Shown: positions 24,190-30,344 of the stretch, one piece after another
Layout of the letters: the number at the start of each line of letters is the position of its first letter
How positions within the stretch are numbered: the stretch's first letter is position 1
IMG/VR virus record: IMGVR_UViG_3300048438_000153
Location: 1 to 64,000 of that record
Strand: one strand, 5' to 3'
DNA length: 64,000 bases
Source of the DNA: a virus
The notes under the pieces: generated by a model
What the model saw: the letters and a program-made list of their open reading frames with translations, nothing else
The model's database searches: none
What the model was told of the DNA's origin: nothing
Made by a program: the position numbers and the translations under genes

Positions 24190-24233
24190 TTGAGGTATTG
24201 GTGAGGTATCAGGATTGGGTGACTAAGGGTAAT
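24190..24233 (+). promoter_or_regulatory. Repeated early element, copy F (plus strand)
   Basis: The only plus-strand copy: TTGAGGTATTGGTGAGGTAT, then CAGGATTGGG and TGACTAAGGGTAAT, ending 24 bases before the ATG at 24257. Being flipped together with its gene, it strengthens the case that the element works in an oriented way, like a promoter. Confidence 0.7.
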
Positions 24234-24256
24234 CATCATACTCTTAGGAGAAAATC

Positions 24257-24859
24257 ATGGGCGCAAAGAGATACTACTACGATAAACTAAGTCACTGCAA
24301 AGATTGGATTATTTGGACAGACCCCTTCACATATCGCCTCATTAGGCTAATGAGTGGGGAGATGCCTTGTGGCATACAGACCTCATGCGGAAGTCGCACT
24401 TACATCTTCAATGGGGAACATTCGTTCACAATGACTAACTCGGCGTATGGGATGTATAACTGTTCAGAGTCTTACTCTGAAAAGAAGATGTACGAGATGC
24501 TGACCTCTTGGTGTCGTAAGGAATGTCACATAAGGGATGGCTTAGACGAAAAGATCAAGTGGTGTCTCCAAGCGCCTGATGACCTGTATGACAAGCTCAT
24601 GCGTTTTCCGAGAGACTACACTCAATGCGAGCTGAGAACCGCTTGTCTTAACAATGATCGACATCATGAGGTTGGAGTAGCCAAGTTTTGGGGGGCAGAC
24701 CAACAATCAGTTGAGGTCAATGGTAACCTTCTTTACTTAAGCCTAAAAGGTTATCGGGAGAACACTAGAAAAACCTTAGAAAACGTCTACTTGTCTAAGA
24801 CAAGAGGATCTATGTATCAGACTTTTAGATACTCCGCTCATAAGATCACTAGGCTTTAG
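24257..24859 (+). CDS. Hypothetical cysteine-rich protein (200 residues)
   Basis: Not recognised. Contains many cysteines (CKD, PCGIQTSCGS, NCSE, WCRKEC, WCLQ, CELRTAC) spread over the first two thirds, so zinc binding or disulfides are possible. Rich in Tyr and Met. TTAGGAG stands before the ATG, directly after element copy F, so it probably belongs to the same regulon as the minus-strand early genes. Confidence 0.6.
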   Translation: MGAKRYYYDKLSHCKDWIIWTDPFTYRLIRLMSGEMPCGIQTSCGSRTYIFNGEHSFTMTNSAYGMYNCSESYSEKKMYEMLTSWCRKECHIRDGLDEKIKWCLQAPDDLYDKLMRFPRDYTQCELRTACLNNDRHHEVGVAKFWGADQQSVEVNGNLLYLSLKGYRENTRKTLENVYLSKTRGSMYQTFRYSAHKITRL

Positions 24860-24934
24860 ATGTCTTCAAGATTGACTAAGGTTGTTTCCATCACTCAAGG
24901 CACTCTTAATCGCTTTCATCATTGACCCTGACTC

Positions 24935-25198
24935 TCAGGCTTCCAACAACCTTTTCTTGACGTAGTTCTGAAGCTTCTTACGGCTAGCACCCTCGATCTT
25001 GAGGTACTCAGCGATATGATTTCTTAACTCTCTGTCCCTATTGATTATGTGTTGTAAGTCAACAGAGTTCTTGAATGATTCGTCTAGTTGGACAAAGAGA
25101 GTCTCAAGAACCTTCGTCTCTTTATTAGGATCTTCAAGTTCAAGACGGGCGATTCTCATTTCAAGATCTTGGATGATTTCTGAAGCTGTTCTTCTCAT
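24935..25198 (-). CDS. Short helical protein with shared N-terminal leader (87 residues)
   Basis: Begins MRRTASEIIQDLEMRIARLE, a leader shared with the genes at 25215 and 27259. The rest is helical and charged with no known family. AAAGGA precedes the ATG. The leader could be an interaction or virion-targeting peptide, by analogy with T4 internal proteins whose N-termini are cut after a Glu by the head protease; this is inference. Confidence 0.6.
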   Translation of the reverse strand: MRRTASEIIQDLEMRIARLELEDPNKETKVLETLFVQLDESFKNSVDLQHIINRDRELRNHIAEYLKIEGASRKKLQNYVKKRLLEA

Positions 25199-25214
25199 GA
25201 CTGATTCCTTTATT

Positions 25215-25553
25215 TTAAGAGTACTTCTGAATATCCGTATTAAGGATATCTTTCATGGCGTCGAAAGAAACAGGACCCCACCCAACAGCACCATCAGGTG
25301 TTAGCGCCAAGAGTCCATTTCTCATGTGTATCTCATAAGAGAGTACGTTTCCATTAGCTAGATAGATAGAGACACTATTTCGACCAGAACTCTGAAGCTC
25401 TTTCTTTACGCTCTCAACTCCCCTTTGACGCCCAAAAAGCAGTGCGAGTTTGTAGATATATTCGAGGTCAACGTACTTCACAGAAGCCTTTCTTTCGAGA
25501 CGAGTGATGCGCCTCTCAAGCTCATTGATTACTTCTGAAGCTGTTTTTCTCAT
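25215..25553 (-). CDS. Protein with shared N-terminal leader (112 residues)
   Basis: The ATG at 25553 is chosen: GGAGAAAG lies upstream and the protein then begins with the shared leader MRKTASEVINELERRITRLE. The remainder is a small beta-rich domain (SVSIYLANGNVLSYEIHM, GLLALTPDGAVGWG). Not recognised. It lies head-to-tail with the 87-residue gene (16-base gap), probably one operon whose two proteins share the same leader. Confidence 0.6.
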   Translation of the reverse strand: MRKTASEVINELERRITRLERKASVKYVDLEYIYKLALLFGRQRGVESVKKELQSSGRNSVSIYLANGNVLSYEIHMRNGLLALTPDGAVGWGPVSFDAMKDILNTDIQKYS

Positions 25554-25664
25554 AGTCTTTCTCCATTCATGGGTGGCTGTACACATTCAGGCTTAATAAA
25601 CTAACTACCAAAGTGTAAAGAGACAAAAAATATGAGGAAGCTCGTAGGGAAAAGCTAAAAAATC

Positions 25665-25694
25665 TTATTCGGCCTGTGCGGATTACGGTATAAT
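25665..25694 (+). promoter_or_regulatory. Candidate promoter of the tRNA cluster
   Basis: A perfect TATAAT at 25689-25694 with a weaker TTATTC about 18 bases upstream. It lies 70 bases before the first tRNA-like gene and is the best sigma-70-type -10 box seen in the window. Confidence 0.6.
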
Positions 25695-25763
25695 GTAACA
25701 TGGCGCTGAGAGGACTTCGATCTCAGCCCTCTGATCTTTGACATTTCGCATAAGTCTTACTCC

Positions 25764-25838
25764 ACACCTAAAGCTCAACGGAAAGAGCGGTCAGTGGGCT
25801 TCCTCTGACTACTACAGGTTCGATTCCTGTTAGGTGTG
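25764..25838 (+). tRNA. tRNA-like gene with abnormal anticodon arm
   Basis: Acceptor arms pair perfectly (25764-25770 with 25831-25837), the D arm is GCTC/GAGC, and the T arm is ACAGG TTCGATT CCTGT. The anticodon stem GTCAG/CTGAC (25790-25794, 25805-25809) encloses ten bases, TGGGCTTCCT, instead of seven, so no anticodon can be assigned. Two extra G-C pairs could close the loop to GCTT. It may be a degenerate tRNA or one with an odd loop; the GGG after a T could read Pro, but that is a guess. Confidence 0.6.
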
Positions 25839-25840
25839 CT

Positions 25841-25922
25841 AGACTACCTCCTTACTTTCTTACAACATCGTAGTTTGAGAGTAAGGTTTAGCAACTTCGG
25901 GGGGGGGTGCTGTAGTCTTTTT
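25841..25922 (+). ncRNA. Candidate three-way-junction RNA ending in a T-run
   Basis: Seven-base outer stem AGACTAC/GTAGTCT (25841-25847, 25912-25918), a ten-pair inner hairpin (25850-25859 with 25877-25886), and a second small hairpin AGCA/TGCT holding a CTTCGG tetraloop and a nine-G run, then TTTT. It starts three bases after the tRNA-like gene and ends just before tRNA-Arg. It could be a terminator, a processing signal or a small RNA. Confidence 0.5.
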
Positions 25923-25924
25923 AA

Positions 25925-25997
25925 GCACTCATAGCTCAGTCGGAAGAGCACCACTTTCCTAAAGTGGGGGTCACAGGTTCGAGCCCTGTTGAGTGTA
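25925..25997 (+). tRNA. tRNA-Arg, anticodon CCT
   Basis: Complete cloverleaf: acceptor GCACTCA/TGAGTGT, D arm GCTC/GAGC, anticodon stem CCACT/AGTGG with loop TTCCTAA (anticodon CCT at 25958-25960, reads AGG), T arm ACAGG/CCTGT. Discriminator A; no encoded CCA. Confidence 0.92.
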
Positions 25998-26000
25998 TTA

Positions 26001-26214
26001 GACCATATCTACTTTCTTTTATTACTTCCTTAAATAAAAGAAAATCGTGTAGGTGCGATTTAGCTTTAAAGCAAGCACAAGGACAGTAAACTCACAAAAG
26101 CCCTTAGTCGTGAGGAACTGATATGGAACAAGGTAGGTCAAACTCTTAGACCTAAGAAGCTAAGAAACTTCTCCACTACACTTAAGAGTACAATATAAAA
26201 ATAGGAGTATAGTC
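26001..26214 (+). ncRNA. Structured intergenic stretch, possible RNA
   Basis: No gene is seen. An 11-pair AT-rich hairpin (26013-26023 with 26033-26043), an AATCG/CGATT hairpin right after, a GCTTTAAAGC palindrome, and TAGGTC/GACCTA near 26131-26150 suggest folded RNA. It ends in an AT-rich segment (CAATATAAAAATAGGAG) that gives the ribosome site of the 25-residue gene at 26215 and may hold its promoter. Confidence 0.35.
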
Positions 26215-26292
26215 ATGGGAAACCCTAACTATCCATCTTCGACACCTAACCCAAGCGGTGGTGGTCGAGGTAACGCGCCAAAAGGTAAATAA
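26215..26292 (+). CDS. 25-residue Gly/Pro/Asn-rich peptide gene
   Basis: A good AGGAG (26203-26207) sits seven bases before the ATG. The peptide contains NPNYPSSTPNP followed by SGGGRGNAPKGK: unstructured, basic, without hydrophobic core. Codons are intact and it lies alone inside the tRNA cluster. It is far below normal gene-finder cutoffs. Function unknown; the strong ribosome site is the main support. Confidence 0.5.
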   Translation: MGNPNYPSSTPNPSGGGRGNAPKGK

Positions 26293-26308
26293 GGTATAGA
26301 TAATCACG

Positions 26309-26366
26309 TAGCACTTAAAGTGCTTCTTCCACCCACTGTCGTTCCTAGTGGGTTGTGGTAAAAAAG
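26309..26366 (+). other. Two hairpins after the 25-residue gene
   Basis: AGCACTT/AAGTGCT (26310-26324) and CCCACT/AGTGGG (26332-26352). The second is followed by TAAAAAAGG and not a T-run, so it is a doubtful terminator. Both precede the second tRNA-Arg and may help processing. Confidence 0.4.
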
Positions 26367-26375
26367 GAACATTAA

Positions 26376-26448
26376 GCACCAATAGCTCAGTCGGAAGAGC
26401 AGGGGCCTTCTAAGCCCAAGGTCGTAGGTTCGAGCCCTACTTGGTGCG
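26376..26448 (+). tRNA. tRNA-Arg, anticodon TCT
   Basis: Acceptor GCACCAA/TTGGTGC, D arm GCTC/GAGC, anticodon stem GGGGC/GCCCA (outermost pair mismatched) with loop CTTCTAA (anticodon TCT at 26409-26411, reads AGA), T arm GTAGG/CCTAC, discriminator G. Very similar in its D loop to the tRNA at 25925, indicating common origin. Confidence 0.9.
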
Positions 26449-26623
26449 TTATCTAACCTTATTCTTTCTTAATAGGATAAAGCCCTTGCCCTCAGAACAG
26501 ATATTGCCCGACTATTCAGTGTTCATCTATTGTTTTTTGATGGGGGTGACTCTCTTCTATTTATTTAAGAAAGAATAGGTTCTTATCAAGTACATAAATA
26601 AGAATGAAAAAAAGGGTCCTGTA
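26449..26623 (+). other. Intergenic stretch with inverted repeat
   Basis: No gene is seen in these 175 bases. ATTCTTTCTTAATA (26461-26474) and TATTTAAGAAAGAAT (26562-26576) are inverted copies about 90 bases apart. ACATAAATAAG near 26590 is a late-promoter-like AT box 30 bases before the gene at 26624. Confidence 0.4.
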
Positions 26624-26950
26624 ATGAAGATCAGTCAAGAGACACTCCATATCACTGAACAAGCAATCTCAACCTCAAGAGATCATCTCGTTTACCTACA
26701 TTCCTGTGGCTTAGGGGATTACCCTACAATTGAAGACATTCTGAACGGCGCGAAGATCGTGGCAACGTATCTTTCTCAGGGCAGAGAAATGAGCCCCGAC
26801 ATCAAAACCTATGCACTCGATTTTGCGTTCTCATATGAGTATGGGAGAGCGGAAGAGGAGTGTACAACTGATCTTTCTTTATATAATATCTTAGATATCG
26901 CCCAAAAGATCGAAAATGAGTTTCCCTCGATCTGTGATAAGGACTCTTAA
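26624..26950 (+). CDS. Hypothetical acidic helical protein (108 residues)
   Basis: Not recognised. Almost wholly helical (TEQAISTSRDHLVYLHSCGL, NGAKIVATYLS), acidic towards the C-terminus. AAAGGG lies upstream of the ATG. First gene after the tRNA cluster on the plus strand. Confidence 0.6.
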   Translation: MKISQETLHITEQAISTSRDHLVYLHSCGLGDYPTIEDILNGAKIVATYLSQGREMSPDIKTYALDFAFSYEYGRAEEECTTDLSLYNILDIAQKIENEFPSICDKDS

Positions 26951-27026
26951 CAGAGATCGAAATCGCGCTGATATCCTCTGACAGCCCATCCCTACCCACT
27001 TTACATTAAGAAAGGACTTATGTGAA

Positions 27027-27167
27027 ATGTACGCAGAGCGAACAATCTACTGCTTAAAGTGTAAACGCGAGACGTGGGAGGGGTCAAAATGCCCTACCAC
27101 TAACCGTAAAGAGAATTGCTCAGACAGAGAGTCATCTAAGAAAGAAATCAACCCAAAATGGGGCTGA
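27027..27167 (+). CDS. Small cysteine-motif protein (46 residues)
   Basis: MYAERTIYCLKCKRETWEG begins a zinc-ribbon-like peptide with cysteines at 9, 12, 22 and 31. AAAGGA stands 11 bases upstream; an ATG-TGA start-stop pair lies between them (27019-27024), which might tune its translation. Too short for standard calling, but intact. Confidence 0.5.
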   Translation: MYAERTIYCLKCKRETWEGSKCPTTNRKENCSDRESSKKEINPKWG

Positions 27168-27258
27168 GATTGAGGAGGGGGTCAGAGGCGTTCTTATTCG
27201 GTAGACTTTATATGTTTTCTCACAAATGATCTCTTTAACAGCTAAACGGAGAAAAACC

Positions 27259-27843
27259 ATGAGAAGATCTGCATCAGAAGTCCTTCATAATCTTGAGAAC
27301 AGGATTGCTCGTCTTGAGAAACAGTCAACTCATTATGACGGCGATCTGTACTGTCCCGATTGCTACCACACGCCACTTGAAGCTTTAGGTGGGGGTTATT
27401 ATTTTTGTGAGAAATGTGGCCATCAGCCCCACGTTAGTGAACTTGATACATCGGGGAAAAAAGCGTCTACTATCAGGCCCTCTTTTGTTTCAAATCGAGA
27501 GTCTGTTTTAAGATTCTTTGAGGATAAGATCACGCCTATCATCGCGGGCATGGGTCTTGGGGAAAGCTTGAATCGTAACCTTGTTTCCATTAGAGTTACT
27601 TCTTCTGAAGATCGGTTTAACTTTTTGGTGTCCTTTAACCATCAAGAGTTCTCTTTCTCACACGAGTTTCCTGAGCAGATCGCGTTCAGTTATCTGTTCG
27701 TGTCGGACTCTGACGGAAGAGTAGTATCTTCCACTCGAAAATCTGGAAAGGCGATTGATCTTAATGAATTTATGAGGCATTGGGACTTATATGACTCTAG
27801 AAGAAAAGGGGATCATGTTAAGGTTAGTATTAACCTTAGTTAA
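27259..27843 (+). CDS. Zinc-ribbon protein with shared N-terminal leader (194 residues)
   Basis: The ATG at 27259 follows GGAGAAAA; the longer frame upstream is not used. Residues 1-20 (MRRSASEVLHNLENRIARLE) are the leader shared with 24935 and 25215. Residues about 31-55 hold a zinc ribbon, CPDC...CEKC. The remainder is a beta-rich domain of unknown type. An eight-pair hairpin (27819-27838) overlaps the gene end and precedes a short T-run, a possible weak terminator. Confidence 0.65.
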   Translation: MRRSASEVLHNLENRIARLEKQSTHYDGDLYCPDCYHTPLEALGGGYYFCEKCGHQPHVSELDTSGKKASTIRPSFVSNRESVLRFFEDKITPIIAGMGLGESLNRNLVSIRVTSSEDRFNFLVSFNHQEFSFSHEFPEQIAFSYLFVSDSDGRVVSSTRKSGKAIDLNEFMRHWDLYDSRRKGDHVKVSINLS

Positions 27844-28048
27844 GTCAGCTTTTAAATAAATACGCTCTAAAGTCCTTTCTTTGCGTATTCTCTTTTGAGC
27901 TTTCTTGTTAGGTTGGACATAGTAAGTCCCATCCCTTAAAAAAACCTCATGTTTTTGGTGTTCTTTGCTTCACTGAGAGGTATTCTTACACACCTAAATC
28001 TATGTGGAAAAGAGGTTTGCTGTGTGGTGTATCGAGGTAATCAAAAAG
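27844..28048 (+). other. Non-coding gap of 205 bases
   Basis: AT-rich, with TTTTAAATAAATACG at 27851-27865 resembling a late-type promoter box. I see no other gene, tRNA or strong hairpin here. Confidence 0.4.
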
Positions 28049-28186
28049 ATGAATGAGTCTCCCTCACTTCCTAGAGGTCATAAAACTACTAAGAGAGATA
28101 AAGAGAGAGATCTCAGAGAGCAGATTGAGAAGACAAAAGCTCAGTTGGAGTGCCTCAAAGAGTCTTTAGCCGAGCTCGAAAAGTAA
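28049..28186 (+). CDS. Short coiled-coil protein (45 residues)
   Basis: The ATG at 28049 has GAGGT about ten bases upstream; a GTG at 28004 would add 15 residues. The C-terminal 28 residues are a clear charged coiled coil (REQIEKTKAQLECLKESLAE). The 3' end overlaps an opposing small gene (28141-28278) by 46 bases; one of the two could be false. Confidence 0.45.
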   Translation: MNESPSLPRGHKTTKRDKERDLREQIEKTKAQLECLKESLAELEK

Positions 28187-28278
28187 ACTCTTTTCTCTTC
28201 TACTTTCTTAGGCTCTGCCTGAGCAATACCAAAGAGCGCGAGCAGAGAGAGGACGCAGGCACACAGCTTGTAAAGCAT
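28141..28278 (-). CDS. Small exported protein with signal peptide (45 residues)
   Basis: Reads on the minus strand from ATG at 28278. The N-terminus MLYKLCACVLSLLALFGIAQ, followed by A-EPKK, is a typical signal peptide with an AQA cleavage site, and the mature part is about 24 charged residues. GAGGG stands seven bases before the ATG. Two micro-frames just upstream (28294-28387) end in overlaps with each other, which may be chance. Such small exported proteins in phages can act in lysis or superinfection exclusion; nothing here decides. Confidence 0.45.
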   Translation of the reverse strand: MLYKLCACVLSLLALFGIAQAEPKKVEEKRVYFSSSAKDSLRHSN

Positions 28279-28463
28279 CTCAGCCCTCACCGACTGCTAA
28301 GAGTAAGGACGGCTAAAAGCACTCTGTTTCTCATGGCGGTTTCTTTCTTAACGTGGTGGGTAGGCAGATACGCCAAAAGGTCATCTCCCCGATAAATAAA
28401 CTATGGGAGGGCTCGCATAGGTTCTGATATGTGGTTGGGAGACTCGAATGAAAGGGTATAAGA

Positions 28464-28991
28464 ATGAGAGTCAAACACTATACAGGAATCGGCTCGCGTG
28501 AGACACCACAGAAAGTCCTACTTCAGATGGAGAAGATCGGCTCTTTCTTCGCTGAGAAAGGCTATGTGCTTCGCTCAGGAGGGGCAAAGGGCGCAGATAC
28601 TTACTTTGAGCGTGGGTGTAATAACGTCAGGGGGTTCAAGCAGATATGGCGACCCTCTGAGAGTCACTTCCCTCTACAGGAGTGGGCTATTGAGAAAGCC
28701 TCTGACGTCTGTTGGGAGTACCCTCTCGAAAAGATGAAGGCTTACACCATCGGCTTAATCACTCGAAATATGTATCAAATCTACGGTGATTCTGAATCCG
28801 TAGAGGGTATCATCCCCGTAGACTTCGTGGTCTATTGGAGTAACGGAAATCCTTTGGAAGAAGGTCGGGATTCAGGTGGGACGCGCTATGCCGTGAGAGC
28901 AGCGAGCGCCATCGGTATTCCGACCTACAACCTGAGAACACAGAAAGAAGAGTTCGCAGATTTTCTGAGGGCTCTGAAGGAAGAGAACTGA
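28464..28991 (+). CDS. SLOG-superfamily (DprA/YspA-like) nucleotide-binding protein
   Basis: 175 residues with the Rossmann-type signature of SLOG proteins: YTGIGSRETP at residues 6-15 and RSGGAKGAD at 37-45, the loops that hold a nucleotide phosphate. A further GRDSGGTRYAVRAASAIGIP near residues 133-152 closes the fold. The family includes DprA and YspA proteins and nucleotide-ligand sensors or hydrolases in conflict systems; phage copies are common and their substrate is unknown. AAGGGT precedes the ATG. It starts a run of co-directional genes to 30243. Confidence 0.75.
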   Translation: MRVKHYTGIGSRETPQKVLLQMEKIGSFFAEKGYVLRSGGAKGADTYFERGCNNVRGFKQIWRPSESHFPLQEWAIEKASDVCWEYPLEKMKAYTIGLITRNMYQIYGDSESVEGIIPVDFVVYWSNGNPLEEGRDSGGTRYAVRAASAIGIPTYNLRTQKEEFADFLRALKEEN

Positions 28992-28993
28992 AC

Positions 28994-29221
28994 ATGGAGA
29001 AACTAGGTGCAGTCGCCTTTATTGGACTCTTTATCTTATTTTTTTACCTAGACCTCACAAGGATTGTGGAAGTCCACATCTGTGAATCTCAAGGTGTAAC
29101 TCAGTACGTTAGCTTTAGCCCTCGACCTGATCTCTTAAGCGTGGGTGACTGTAGGGTCGTTGAGATGTCAAAATCATCCTACTATAATTTGAAAAGACTT
29201 ATGAAAGAAGGTCAAAGATGA
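28994..29221 (+). CDS. Small membrane protein (75 residues)
   Basis: One N-terminal membrane helix (GAVAFIGLFILFFYLDL, residues 5-21) followed by a soluble basic domain with two cysteines (HICESQ, GDCRVV). Probably N-in with the rest in the periplasm. AAGGAAGAG lies upstream inside the preceding gene. The stop overlaps the next start by ATGA. No family is recognised. Confidence 0.65.
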   Translation: MEKLGAVAFIGLFILFFYLDLTRIVEVHICESQGVTQYVSFSPRPDLLSVGDCRVVEMSKSSYYNLKRLMKEGQR

Positions 29222-29433
29222 AGCATTTGAGAGTTGTGTTGAAGTGGGTAGAACCCACCGTAGACGGCCTGACTTACGAAGGTGAGACCCCTTACTCTGA
29301 GTTGCCTGAAAAGATCGAGATTCCTCTTGGCGAGGATCATGGTGAGATTGATGAGCACGACTTACTTGACCACATCTCAGACACCTATGGTTGGGTCATT
29401 AAGTTTTACGAAGTCCACGTTATCGAAGAGTGA
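29218..29433 (+). CDS. Hypothetical acidic protein (71 residues)
   Basis: Not recognised. Coupled to the membrane protein by an ATGA overlap. Beta-alpha-beta-like, acidic in the middle (PLGEDHGEIDEHDLLDHI). May partner the membrane protein. Confidence 0.6.
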   Translation: MKHLRVVLKWVEPTVDGLTYEGETPYSELPEKIEIPLGEDHGEIDEHDLLDHISDTYGWVIKFYEVHVIEE

Positions 29434-29439
29434 GTTAGA

Positions 29440-30243
29440 ATGGGCGCTCCTAAGTGGTCAGTTGAAGATGTGCTTACCATTTCTGTGATGGTGGACTTTC
29501 TCACTCTTAAAGAACTGAGCGAGAGAATGGGGCGCAGTGAAGGCGCGGTGAGGCGAAAGCTCCATTCTTTGGGTCTGAGGGTCAAGCACCATCAATCGAG
29601 AAAGAAGCCTCCTAGCTCGTGGTCTGAAGATGAGATCAAATATCTTAAGACAGCGGTAAAGAAGAAGACCATCCCTGAAATGGCTTCTCACCTCAAAAGG
29701 TCTGTCAGTTCGGTTAACTACAAGCTCCGTCACTTGGGGATTCCTGTGCGCTCGGTTAGAGGTTACAAGAGAACCAAGAAAAGAAAAGGAGAGTGGACTC
29801 GGAAAGAGACTTCTTTCTTAAGGGAAAATGTAGGTCTGATGACATCCCTAGAGATCTCGGAGCATATAAAGCGTACTCCCCTCTCAATCAAGTTGAAAGC
29901 CACTAAGATGAATCTTTCACTACAGATCAATCCTTGGACTGAAAGTGACTTTGAAACCTTAACTCAACGCATTCAAGAGGGAGTGTCTTTCACCGCGCTC
30001 TCTCAAGAGCTAGGGAGAAGCCCTGAAGCTGTAAGAGCGAAAGCGAGATGTTTGATGATTGCGCCGAGCAATCGGTGGACAGATGAAGAGAATTCCACCT
30101 TACTCTCTCTTAGAGATGATCAAGGGCTTTCTTTCCGAGAAATCTCAGCTCGCCTACAGAAGTCAGTTTTCTCTGTGAGAAAGAAGTACAACCGATTAGT
30201 CAAAGCCTCTCATACAGGAGGCAATCTTAGCGATCAAGGGTAG
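29440..30243 (+). CDS. DNA-binding protein with five Myb/SANT-like repeats
   Basis: 267 residues made of five units of about 45-58 residues. Each opens with a conserved Trp in a W-S/T-x-x-E-like context (W6, W61, W119, W166, W213) and continues with helix, short turn and a recognition helix (RSEGAVRRKLHSLGL, RSVSSVNYKLRHLGI, RSPEAVRAKARCLMI). This is the three-helix Myb/SANT-like fold; most prokaryotic proteins carry one or two copies. Basic linkers between units (KKPP, KRTKKRKGE) fit DNA contact. It could read a long DNA site or several spaced copies of a short site, and thus regulate phage or host genes. It lies six bases after the previous gene. Confidence 0.8.
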   Translation: MGAPKWSVEDVLTISVMVDFLTLKELSERMGRSEGAVRRKLHSLGLRVKHHQSRKKPPSSWSEDEIKYLKTAVKKKTIPEMASHLKRSVSSVNYKLRHLGIPVRSVRGYKRTKKRKGEWTRKETSFLRENVGLMTSLEISEHIKRTPLSIKLKATKMNLSLQINPWTESDFETLTQRIQEGVSFTALSQELGRSPEAVRAKARCLMIAPSNRWTDEENSTLLSLRDDQGLSFREISARLQKSVFSVRKKYNRLVKASHTGGNLSDQG

Positions 30244-30294
30244 GTTAGGACATCTACCGCACCTATATTTTCAGGTTGTGGAAAGCGACGGACT

Positions 30295-30331
30295 CAATCG
30301 GTATAAATCCCCATCAGAAAAGTACCGATTG
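30295..30331 (+). promoter_or_regulatory. Inverted repeat and leader before the 30345 gene
   Basis: CAATCGGTA (30295-30303) and TACCGATTG (30323-30331) are perfect 9-base inverted arms around 19 bases. The right arm carries AGTACCGATTGA, which is also found before the gene at 23882. TATAAATC at 30302-30309 could be the -10 box or a late-type core. Confidence 0.45.
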
Positions 30332-30344
30332 AAAGGCAGTAGAG

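Noticed and set aside
26331-26366. Terminator before the second tRNA-Arg
   Set aside because: The hairpin is followed by A residues and not a T-run on the plus strand.
28150-28395. Plus-strand frame of 81 residues
   Set aside because: No ribosome site, overlaps the coiled-coil gene in another frame, and lies opposite the better-supported signal-peptide ORF.
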